A stretch of DNA of 64,000 nt from Planctomycetota bacterium. GTDB lineage: Bacteria; Planctomycetota; Phycisphaerae; UBA1845. This document shows, in pieces, positions 56,384-64,000 of the stretch. A program made the translations under genes and the position numbers. The stretch is from assembly GCA_024280855.1 (NCBI GenBank), contig JAJRPG010000094.1:19321-83320 (forward strand), written 5' to 3'. How positions within the stretch are numbered: the stretch's first letter is position 1; each line of letters opens with the position of its first letter. Below the pieces are notes generated by a model. That model did not search any database and had not been told where the DNA came from. It worked only from the letters and a program-made list of their open reading frames with translations.

Positions 56384-58543
56384 ATGTATTTAGGAAACTT
56401 GGCTGACAACGAACCAGTACGGCGATATTTTTCGTCCACTAAATCCGACGGTGACGCCATTACAATGGCCACCGATGGCGATCTGTTTGTGCATAAGCAT
56501 TCGACGTTGTCCGGTGTGGTTATTTCGAGCGTTGTGACTGTTGGTTCAGTTGTCTGTACGACCGCCACGGTGCATGGCTTAGCCACCAACGACTACGTCA
56601 ACATCACCGGCGCTCTCGGCATGACAGAGCTTAACGGATTTTGGAAAGTTACTGTGACTAATACGACACAGTTCACTCTCAAGGCTGCACTAACGGGGGG
56701 TTCTGATCCAACGGGTAGCGGCTGGGGAACTTATACGGCAAGCTCCGCGTCAACCGACGGATTACAACTTACAAAAGTTGGTATCACGTTCACCGAGGAT
56801 TATTTATTTACGACTGGGTTGCACCTTCTTGAGATAATCACGACGGATGCTTTCTACGCGACCGGCAACGAGTACACGCTAATTCTAATAGGTGCAGTGG
56901 TGGACGCGCTAACTGTTAGTACGCCGGTTTTGAGTTGGTCGGTAGAGAATCGATATATGCGTGGCACGGATGGAGCGAACACAGTTGTACCTCGCACCGC
57001 TCAGCAAAACCGCGATGCGATGAAGCTCGCACCGTCGGCAGGCGCTCCGGGCACAGGCTCGGTGGATGAACACTTAGACAACATACCACTGACGGCCATG
57101 CGTGGTACGGACAACGCGGCGTTGGCTAGCGGCGTACAGCTTAACGCCCAAGGCAAGCTAGATGTTAACGCAGAATGTGATACGGCCTTGGCTGACTACG
57201 GCGCAAACAAGGTGACGCCATTGACTGCCCTGCAAGTCAACGCCGAGGCCGATACAGCCTTGGTAGATGCGGGCGTTACTGCGACCCGAATGGGTTATGT
57301 TGACAATCTCAACATCGGTGGCTCGGCCGCATCATCATCCGAAGTCACGGCTATATCAACAAACACCAGAGTTCGCGTGGTCATCCCTGAGCAAATGCAA
57401 CTGCCAGCGTCTGGCACTATTGATTACGTTCTCGACTTGTACATCTACGACACCAATGGCAATATGGAGGCTCCAGACTCGCTGCCTACGATTACGGCTG
57501 CGAACAATGCCGACGTGAATAGATCGTCAGCGCTTGGCACGGTCACGCTAGTTAGCACCGGCGTTTATAAAGTGACTTACACCGTCGCAGCGGCTGATGC
57601 TCAAGAGCAATTACGGTTTGAGTGGTCAATCGTCGAGGGTGGTAGCACAACCAAGCACGGTCGTTCTGGTTGGGTTGTCGATGCGGTCAATGTAGGCTTC
57701 ACACCGAGCGACCGTAGCAATCAAGATGCCATAAAGGCTGTGACGGATGTGTTGCCCGACGCTGGAGCGCTAACCACGATAGGCACAGACACGGCACGAC
57801 TCACAGCAACCAGGGCACAAGTGATTGACGATTGGATTAACGGCGGTCGGCTAGATTTAATCATCGATGGTATCAAGGCAGAGACTGCGTCCGTATTAAA
57901 CGACACCGCAAACACGCTCGACACCTTGATCCGCGAGATACAAGGGACCGGGTTCTTAACCGCGAACGACTCTCTTAAAGCAATAAGGGATCGTGGCGAT
58001 GCGGCATGGATAACCGGTGGTGGCGGTGGAACCGATGGCGACATCGTCAACAACGGAACCGCACAAGGCGGATCGATCAGTACCATCACGCTGGCAGCCG
58101 GGGCATCGGCTCAAGATGATAACTATCAAAACGATCTGATCGTCATCGTCTCGGGCACAGGCGCCGGACAATCCGAAGCGGCCAGCAGCTATGTGGGGGC
58201 AACCAAGGTCGTCACGATGGCGGCGAACTGGAAGGTCGCGCCGGATAATACGTCAGTCTATAAAGTTTATGGTCGTGGAACCGTAGCCGGAGCGACTGCA
58301 CCAACTACCGGGCAAATCGCCGACGCCGTACTTAATGAGCTGATGAGCGGGCACGATGTCACCGGATCATTCGCGGCATACATCCGAGACGCTGTCGAAC
58401 GCATGGCAGGTAACACCGAATTCGATCGCACGACCAACAAACTGACCATCAAAAATACGGACACAACGACAAGGTACGCATTGCAAACGCGCGAACAGCC
58501 AGGCGACACCAACGTGCAGGAGGTCGTGCGAACCGCATCATGA
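56384..58543 (+). CDS. Tail fibre-like protein with FCCH-like module
   Basis: VVCTTATVHGLATNDYVNITGALGMTELNGFWKVTVTNTTQFTLKAALTGGSDPTGSGWGTY. Confidence 0.5.
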   Translation: MYLGNLADNEPVRRYFSSTKSDGDAITMATDGDLFVHKHSTLSGVVISSVVTVGSVVCTTATVHGLATNDYVNITGALGMTELNGFWKVTVTNTTQFTLKAALTGGSDPTGSGWGTYTASSASTDGLQLTKVGITFTEDYLFTTGLHLLEIITTDAFYATGNEYTLILIGAVVDALTVSTPVLSWSVENRYMRGTDGANTVVPRTAQQNRDAMKLAPSAGAPGTGSVDEHLDNIPLTAMRGTDNAALASGVQLNAQGKLDVNAECDTALADYGANKVTPLTALQVNAEADTALVDAGVTATRMGYVDNLNIGGSAASSSEVTAISTNTRVRVVIPEQMQLPASGTIDYVLDLYIYDTNGNMEAPDSLPTITAANNADVNRSSALGTVTLVSTGVYKVTYTVAAADAQEQLRFEWSIVEGGSTTKHGRSGWVVDAVNVGFTPSDRSNQDAIKAVTDVLPDAGALTTIGTDTARLTATRAQVIDDWINGGRLDLIIDGIKAETASVLNDTANTLDTLIREIQGTGFLTANDSLKAIRDRGDAAWITGGGGGTDGDIVNNGTAQGGSISTITLAAGASAQDDNYQNDLIVIVSGTGAGQSEAASSYVGATKVVTMAANWKVAPDNTSVYKVYGRGTVAGATAPTTGQIADAVLNELMSGHDVTGSFAAYIRDAVERMAGNTEFDRTTNKLTIKNTDTTTRYALQTREQPGDTNVQEVVRTAS

Positions 58544-59259
58544 AACTAATCGACCATCACAACGCCAACGCCGATCCACTTATGCTTGGACAACTAACCG
58601 CTGACCACGCACTGCTGGGCTATGGACTCACGCTCGGCGCACATTATCCGTGGGTGGATGGTGGTGTCGCCTTGCAACGACGCCGACTCTACCCCACACC
58701 GGAAACCATCTGGACGTTCTGCGGCATGGCACGACCAGGCGAGGCTACCATCATCAGCAACGACGGGGTGCAACACGACAGCAACCACGCGTATCAATAT
58801 CGAGCCGCAAAGTTTCACGGTAATGGCTATGTCGGAGAGTTTTCGGAGCCGGTTCGATTGGACTTCGATAACGCCGGTAATCAGATACTGCCACTGATGC
58901 CTATGCCACCGATCGGGCTGGCCGCTGCAGCTATCGACGGTGGTAAGATCAGGGTGTGCTTCGCCTACGAAGCGTTTGGCCAGGGCGGATACCCCACCGA
59001 CTTTCAGGTGTTCGAGGGAGCGACTGCTGCGACGATAGATTACAACACGCCGCTGGGCACAATCGCATTCGATAACACCAAACGCCGCTACGAATTTACC
59101 ACCACTGCGTTTGCAGATAGCACGCCGCACGTCCTTGTTGTGCGGGCACGCAACAGCGGGGGCGTGGCCGAACAAAACATACAACCTACCGACATCATCA
59201 CCGCAGTCACGGGCGGCATTGCCGCTGCTGTGATCGCTCAAGCGATAGTAAGGAGTTAG
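58540..59259 (+). CDS. Hypothetical tail-associated protein, FnIII-like
   Basis: PMPPIGLAAAAIDGGKIRVCFAYEAFGQGGYPTDFQVFEG; ATGA overlap with preceding gene. Confidence 0.4.
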   Translation: MKLIDHHNANADPLMLGQLTADHALLGYGLTLGAHYPWVDGGVALQRRRLYPTPETIWTFCGMARPGEATIISNDGVQHDSNHAYQYRAAKFHGNGYVGEFSEPVRLDFDNAGNQILPLMPMPPIGLAAAAIDGGKIRVCFAYEAFGQGGYPTDFQVFEGATAATIDYNTPLGTIAFDNTKRRYEFTTTAFADSTPHVLVVRARNSGGVAEQNIQPTDIITAVTGGIAAAVIAQAIVRS

Positions 59260-59321
59260 GCATCAAAGCACGTAACAGACAATCAATACGCAGTGACCAG
59301 GAACGCAAGCGGATCGCCGAG

Positions 59322-59780
59322 ATGCCTCAGCAAACCAGGCCGTCAGCCACGACGGACCATTACAACGCGACGCCTGCCATGCGTGCAGCGGCATTACGGT
59401 TTGTTGATCTGGACCTCAACATTGCCTACGCCCAGGAAATCCAATATGCCGATCCGCGATTTCCACTCGAAGGACAACTAAAAGTCGTGGGTGATTGGGA
59501 AAGAGTCTATCCGCGTGAAGGCGATTTCTATAAGACAATGGTTCCGTTTTTATCCCCGCTGTTTAACAGCTCGACCGGGGCGATGATTACCGACCCTGAC
59601 ACCTACAAAACGCTGCGCGACAACAATGAAATTACACCCGAAGCACTTGGCCTGGAAATCGCTACCGTCGAACTGGTACGACACGGACTCTACAGCGTGG
59701 TGATGCTCGTTGATAAGTTGCCCGCTGATGATGGCACGATTGATCCATCTAAAATTCTGGTAGGGAGCTACGGTGCCTAA
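59322..59780 (+). CDS. Hypothetical phage structural protein
   Basis: ORF in operon orientation overlapping the next gene. Confidence 0.45.
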   Translation: MPQQTRPSATTDHYNATPAMRAAALRFVDLDLNIAYAQEIQYADPRFPLEGQLKVVGDWERVYPREGDFYKTMVPFLSPLFNSSTGAMITDPDTYKTLRDNNEITPEALGLEIATVELVRHGLYSVVMLVDKLPADDGTIDPSKILVGSYGA

Positions 59781-60549
59781 CGCTGACCTCAACCCTGACA
59801 TGATTATGGTCAAGCGACTCGTTGATGTCGTGGACGCGGGCGATGTGCGCAGCTACGCCTTTGATACCGGGCAGCTTATGCCTTTCGATAATTCATTCAG
59901 CGGTAAACGTAAGCGATTTAATCTGCCAGCACCTGAGCCATCTATTACGCCGGTCAACTTTAATTTTGAAGCGATGGGAGACCTGGCTGATGGTGGGCGG
60001 GTACAGTTCAGACTTGGCGGTAGAATACTATTCTTTGCCTTTGATGATAAGGCACGCACCCAATGCCAAACGCCTGACACACCTGAAAAAGATTTTCGGC
60101 AAATCTCTGCGGGCACGTTTAATGACTTGATTGTGTCTGGTAATGATATGCCAGTCGAACTGCTGAACTTCAAACAGGCGCGATTCTGCAACGACCCGAC
60201 AACCTACATCCGGATGTCGATGGACTATGCGTATCGCGGTCCGAGCTTTGATGGTGGCGCGGTGAAACGAACCATCTATCAAACGTATCATCAAACACTT
60301 GTGGGTGGCATGGGCGAACCAAACGTGGTTTCGGGCAAGCACCAACGCGATCCACATACGGGTGGATTCGTTGTCACGCACGATAACGGCGATCTTAGGC
60401 GCAACAGACTATCGCTAGGCGGACGAGGTGTGTTCCGCGAACTGCTTCCAGATGGTTCCATCCGTAGCTTCACGGGTATACGCAGTCGTGGCGAACTGCA
60501 CGGGCAGATGGTGTCGTTCAGCACATCGGGTCAGTGTGTGCTTGTATGA
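59773..60549 (+). CDS. Hypothetical phage structural protein
   Basis: ORF in operon orientation. Confidence 0.45.
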   Translation: MPNADLNPDMIMVKRLVDVVDAGDVRSYAFDTGQLMPFDNSFSGKRKRFNLPAPEPSITPVNFNFEAMGDLADGGRVQFRLGGRILFFAFDDKARTQCQTPDTPEKDFRQISAGTFNDLIVSGNDMPVELLNFKQARFCNDPTTYIRMSMDYAYRGPSFDGGAVKRTIYQTYHQTLVGGMGEPNVVSGKHQRDPHTGGFVVTHDNGDLRRNRLSLGGRGVFRELLPDGSIRSFTGIRSRGELHGQMVSFSTSGQCVLV

Positions 60550-62144
60550 GTTCACATAACTTTGTCGTCACCTGTTTGGATAGCTTAACGCACCATCACT
60601 GCAACGCCTGGATTGCGAGTGATGACACCATGCCTGTGTGCATAACCTGTACGCCGTTGATGCAGGGCGCTGCGTTTCAACCTGCGGAGAGACCGTGCCA
60701 AATCGAATATGTGGGTACCAGCTTTTCCGAGACGCAACTATGTCAAACGTTCAGCATCGGTGGCGGACGCGGGGTGATGCCGATCCCGCGCGGATTCGAG
60801 ATGAGCTATGCAGCGCGTAACCATGATATTGTCGGTGATTCGTTTCCGTTTTTTGCTGGACCTGGTGCGGTTGCTGGCGGGCCTTACTTCCAGGTGCGCT
60901 ACTACCTCACGCCCGCCGTTAATATGTACGTCGATCCATGTCATCCAGCTTATTGTAATGGCAGCTTCCCCGGTGTTCTCGTATTGTGTCGGGCAATGCT
61001 TTGCCATCTATCGGGCAAGGCATGGGATTTGTGGTGTAACCCGCTGATACATGGTCCACAAGGCGGGGGCACGCCAAACATACCCGAACTCATGGCCCCT
61101 CGGCCTATCAGTTTTTCGTTAGATGATAATGGTCAAATTGGCTTGATCCATTTTACGACTACGGGCGGCGGCCACTGCTTCCCGTTTGAGGAACAGTTCT
61201 GCTTCACGAAAAAATGCGGACCAACCGTTCTGCCGGAAACGGTTTGGGAATGCCTCGGCTCTGAAGAAGGCGGTTCCGGGTTCGACCAGCTAACTGATTT
61301 GGATCGTCTGCTGATACAAGTCGAAGCAAAAATGTCGGAAGATCAAGACGCCTATCCGATGTTTAATCCTGCTGATGTGGTACTCAAAAACCAAACGCTG
61401 GCGATGCTTGGCGTTTACCTCGACCAGTTGGATATAAATGGGCATGACAACAACAAGGACTATGACGATGTGTCTATCAATCGCTGGACGCATCTCGAAG
61501 ACTACACGGCTACGCCGCCACCAGGCGACCCGCGTCTGCAACCACCGCCAGTAACAGTAGACGGCACGCGCACCGGAACGCCTGTTGATATACAATGCCA
61601 GATTGCACATACCAACATTTATCTGCCAGCCGAACTAACGCTACACGAAGTGATCGTTGGTCTAAACATGAGCGTCGAGTCAGCACCCGGGGCGATCGCT
61701 AGTAGCGGCTCGGGACTCTCAAGACGTATGTTGGGGAACATCGATATAGACTTGACCTGCGATATCAAGCTCAAGCCCGAAGCTTATGACCTGGCGGCAC
61801 CATTTAAGTTCATGTTCCCCGATAAGCCGCTGGACCTGCGACTCGAAGACCCTGACAACCCAGGCCAGCAGCATCCAAACACGTTTCTGATTCCGCGCGG
61901 ACCCGACGGTTGCCGCGTGCCGTTGGCACTGCACTGGCGAGGCATTCGGGGCTATCACCCATTTGCTAAAGAGCCTACGTACCAGAATGTCCTTTACAAC
62001 AAAAACAAAAGCGTGATATGCCGAGGCGGTATCCAGGTAATACATGGCTCTACGTTTTTTGGGGAAGTTAACCGTCACTACGACCCGGCAGGACCGCAGC
62101 GCTACGATGGATCGGTGACTGTTATGGTGGAGAGCGAGCTATGA
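60546..62144 (+). CDS. Cys-rich large hypothetical virion-associated protein
   Basis: ATGA overlap with previous gene; CLDSLTHHHCNAW...VCITCTPL...YVDPCHPAYCNGSFPGVLVLCRAMLCHL. Confidence 0.5.
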   Translation: MSSHNFVVTCLDSLTHHHCNAWIASDDTMPVCITCTPLMQGAAFQPAERPCQIEYVGTSFSETQLCQTFSIGGGRGVMPIPRGFEMSYAARNHDIVGDSFPFFAGPGAVAGGPYFQVRYYLTPAVNMYVDPCHPAYCNGSFPGVLVLCRAMLCHLSGKAWDLWCNPLIHGPQGGGTPNIPELMAPRPISFSLDDNGQIGLIHFTTTGGGHCFPFEEQFCFTKKCGPTVLPETVWECLGSEEGGSGFDQLTDLDRLLIQVEAKMSEDQDAYPMFNPADVVLKNQTLAMLGVYLDQLDINGHDNNKDYDDVSINRWTHLEDYTATPPPGDPRLQPPPVTVDGTRTGTPVDIQCQIAHTNIYLPAELTLHEVIVGLNMSVESAPGAIASSGSGLSRRMLGNIDIDLTCDIKLKPEAYDLAAPFKFMFPDKPLDLRLEDPDNPGQQHPNTFLIPRGPDGCRVPLALHWRGIRGYHPFAKEPTYQNVLYNKNKSVICRGGIQVIHGSTFFGEVNRHYDPAGPQRYDGSVTVMVESEL

Positions 62145-62554
62145 TATCTAATCGCGAAAAGGGAACCAATCTCGTACTAACACTTGTCGTCATGTTTTTG
62201 TTTTGGCTGGCAACTTTCGGCTGTGTGTCTGGCAGCAAAGGCCTGGACCTATCACGTCAGACCAAGAGCGGGCAGCGGACAGAAGTTGTATCCACTGCTG
62301 GCGATAACAGCCGCATCACCACCATAAACCTCATTGGGCAAAACAGCGGATGGATCATCAGTGGCTTAACTACCCTTGGCTGGGGGACCGCGTGGATGGG
62401 ACGACGACGTTCGACCAAAGCCGTTGATCGGTTGGTGCGTGCTATTGGTGTAGATTATATGGAACCAGTCAAGAAGCGCGTGAAGCAAATGGGCAAGATC
62501 AGCGATCGAACCGAAGCGTGTATCAACGAAAGGATTCGTGTGGTATGCAGATGA
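62141..62554 (+). CDS. Small membrane/lipoprotein-like hypothetical protein
   Basis: N-terminal LVLTLVVMFLFWLATFGCVSGSKG; ATGA overlap. Confidence 0.45.
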   Translation: MISNREKGTNLVLTLVVMFLFWLATFGCVSGSKGLDLSRQTKSGQRTEVVSTAGDNSRITTINLIGQNSGWIISGLTTLGWGTAWMGRRRSTKAVDRLVRAIGVDYMEPVKKRVKQMGKISDRTEACINERIRVVCR

Positions 62555-63129
62555 CGCCTCAACAACGTAGAGATGTTGCCGGGAAGTTTGCAGCTCAACA
62601 ACACGACCAATCCATGCGAATCGCTAATGGCGAGCGCATGCCGATTTATGAGCCGATCATTCTCGACCCCGAAATGCACGCATGGTTCCAGGGATGGATC
62701 AAGGTGGGTAGCTCTATTGGGCGTTGGTATCTGAGTAATAGCCGTGAGGGGAAGCGGATCGATGCCTTTATTCTATTTGCTGTGCCGCGTGCTTTGCTGC
62801 TTATGTTGATGAAATTCTCTGAGTTGGCTTATGTGAATGCAACTAGCTTTGCTTGGGCACATGCGGGCGGGCTTGTCAGTAAAGACGCTCAAGTAGAGCG
62901 AGCAAAAGCGTGTGGGGTATGCGACCAAAGGTTCGAGAGCGGTGGACATTATTACTGTCACGCCTTCCAGAAATCATGCAGCTCTTGCCCGACTAAGTCT
63001 TGGTGGATGTTTTCCAGGCTGTTCTGGCGAGCTTCGCTACGCAATCAATCGTGCCCAAAGGGGCTTTGGGATAAGCGTCGGTTTAGGGCTGGTATAGCTC
63101 GGAAAGTAAACCGCTCGAAAGCGGTTTGA
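62545..63129 (+). CDS. Hypothetical protein with CxxC cluster, last gene of late operon
   Basis: ACGVCDQRFESGGHYYCHAFQKSCSSCPTKSWW. Confidence 0.5.
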   Translation: MQMTPQQRRDVAGKFAAQQHDQSMRIANGERMPIYEPIILDPEMHAWFQGWIKVGSSIGRWYLSNSREGKRIDAFILFAVPRALLLMLMKFSELAYVNATSFAWAHAGGLVSKDAQVERAKACGVCDQRFESGGHYYCHAFQKSCSSCPTKSWWMFSRLFWRASLRNQSCPKGLWDKRRFRAGIARKVNRSKAV

Positions 63130-63229
63130 ACTGGGTTCGACGCCGGTTCGACAATTAGTTGATATCTGCCCGACGGGGTCCGTTTAACAAGTTATAGGAC
63201 CACGCCGGGCATTTTACGCGCTATGGGGC

Positions 63230-63292
63230 GTGCGCCAAACCATTGCGCTGTGCGCCAAACCGTGGTGCGCCTTAGACGTGGTGCGCCTTAGA
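63230..63292. repeat. Four iterons with core GTGCGCC near the right prophage end
   Basis: GTGCGCCAAACC at 63230 and 63250; GTGGTGCGCCTTAGA at 63262 and 63278. Confidence 0.8.
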
Positions 63293-63306
63293 ACGCGGGC
63301 CACCAC

Positions 63307-63311
63307 ATCTA
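63307..63311. repeat. Proposed 5-bp target-site duplication CATCT, right
   Basis: See 21694-21698. Confidence 0.65.
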
Positions 63312-63373
63312 GTCTCACAGGCTAGCCGTCGCGCAAAAAAATCAACTTTAAGCAAAATTTGCCGTTTTTTTTG

Positions 63374-63401
63374 TTGACGAAGTGGGGCCTCGTGCTAAAC
63401 T
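63374..63401 (+). promoter_or_regulatory. Candidate mraZ promoter TTGACG-16 bp-TAAACT
   Basis: TTGACG 63374-63379, TAAACT 63396-63401, 43 bp upstream of mraZ ATG. Confidence 0.5.
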
Positions 63402-63443
63402 ATACCACGCCAGACCTAGGTTTGGGCTGGGAAACTTAAATTT

Positions 63444-63926
63444 ATGCGGATTTTCACGGGTCAACATGAGCGATCGATTGATGCAAAGAATCGACTCACT
63501 TTACCAACGCAGCTTCGAGCGGCGTTGGGGCCGGACCGTGAAGGGAACGGGGTGTACATCACCCTCGGCGAGCATCGAGGCACGCTCTCCGTATTTACCG
63601 AGCAGGGTTACAAAGCGATGGCCAGTCGCAGTGGAACGGAGTTCACGCCTGGCCCAGAATCGCGCAGCTTCGAGTTGCAGTATTATTCGATCAGCGAATA
63701 TGTCGAGTTGGATAAGCAGGGACGCATCGTCCTGCCCGGCAGGCTGCGACGCAAAGCGAAGCTGTGTGATGAGGCGCTTTTAGTAGGGCAGAAAAACCGG
63801 TTCGATATTTGGAACCGGGCTGAGTTCGAGAAAGTCTTGGGCATTGATTGGGAAAGCGACGATTGGCCAGATTGGCAGGGCTTCCTGCGGATGAAACCAG
63901 GCCAAGCGGAGCAGGCGGGTCAATAA
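63444..63926 (+). CDS. mraZ: MraZ, division/cell wall cluster regulator
   Basis: FTGQHERSIDAKNRLTLPTQLRAAL...YYSISEYVELDKQGRIVLPGRLRRKAKL. Confidence 0.92.
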   Translation: MRIFTGQHERSIDAKNRLTLPTQLRAALGPDREGNGVYITLGEHRGTLSVFTEQGYKAMASRSGTEFTPGPESRSFELQYYSISEYVELDKQGRIVLPGRLRRKAKLCDEALLVGQKNRFDIWNRAEFEKVLGIDWESDDWPDWQGFLRMKPGQAEQAGQ

Positions 63927-64000
63927 GTTGCAGTTGCGTAGTTGGAAGGATTCGATTTCGCAGCGAGTGGTTTTTGGCGCGGTGTGTTAGGTGTTGAACA

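Larger units (their letters stand above)
21699..63306. mobile_element. Mu-like transposable prophage, about 41.6 kb
   Basis: TG...CA ends with 5-bp CATCT duplication; MuA/MuB-like genes; Mu-type terminase, portal, MuF, protease, capsid; complete tail module. Confidence 0.8.

Noticed and set aside
63230-63292. CRISPR-like array
   Set aside because: Repeats are only 12-15 bp with 16-20 bp period and four units; no spacers or cas genes
1-64000. tRNA/rRNA genes
   Set aside because: None recognised by eye; a tRNAscan/Infernal run would be needed to exclude them

Overview
The window looks like bacterial chromosome, probably planctomycete-type (C-terminal CGYNLTGNVSGKCSECG zinc-ribbon proteins, YdjY-domain protein, dockerin-like tails; taxonomy is inference), carrying a complete Mu-like transposable prophage of about 41.6 kb. 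Host part 1 (about 1-21.69 kb): secretin (interrupted by an in-frame TAA), YdjY-domain protein, KdsD/KpsF isomerase, sigma factor, NhaC-type antiporter (also interrupted by an in-frame TAA), PDZ protein, DegT-type aminotransferase, UDP-sugar dehydrogenase, purQ/purL, FIST-domain sensor, squalene-cyclase-like repeat protein, several intergenic inverted-repeat/MITE-like elements, and a tandem array of six small membrane-protein genes joined by ATGA overlaps. Prophage (proposed 21699-63306, TG...CA ends, 5-bp target duplication CATCT): a leftward early module (MuA-like transposase, MuB-like ATPase, GemA-like protein, RecQ-like helicase, zinc-ribbon proteins) and a rightward late module (Mu-type terminase, portal, MuF, protease, capsid, then a tail module without a recognisable contractile sheath). 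Host part 2: mraZ and its promoter lie just right of the prophage. Main points for follow-up: the ATGA-coupled zinc-ribbon membrane array, the exact prophage junction, a second MuF-like gene outside the head operon, a MITE pair bracketing a gene, and structured non-coding segments inside the prophage. All homology calls are from reading the protein sequences; no database search was run.
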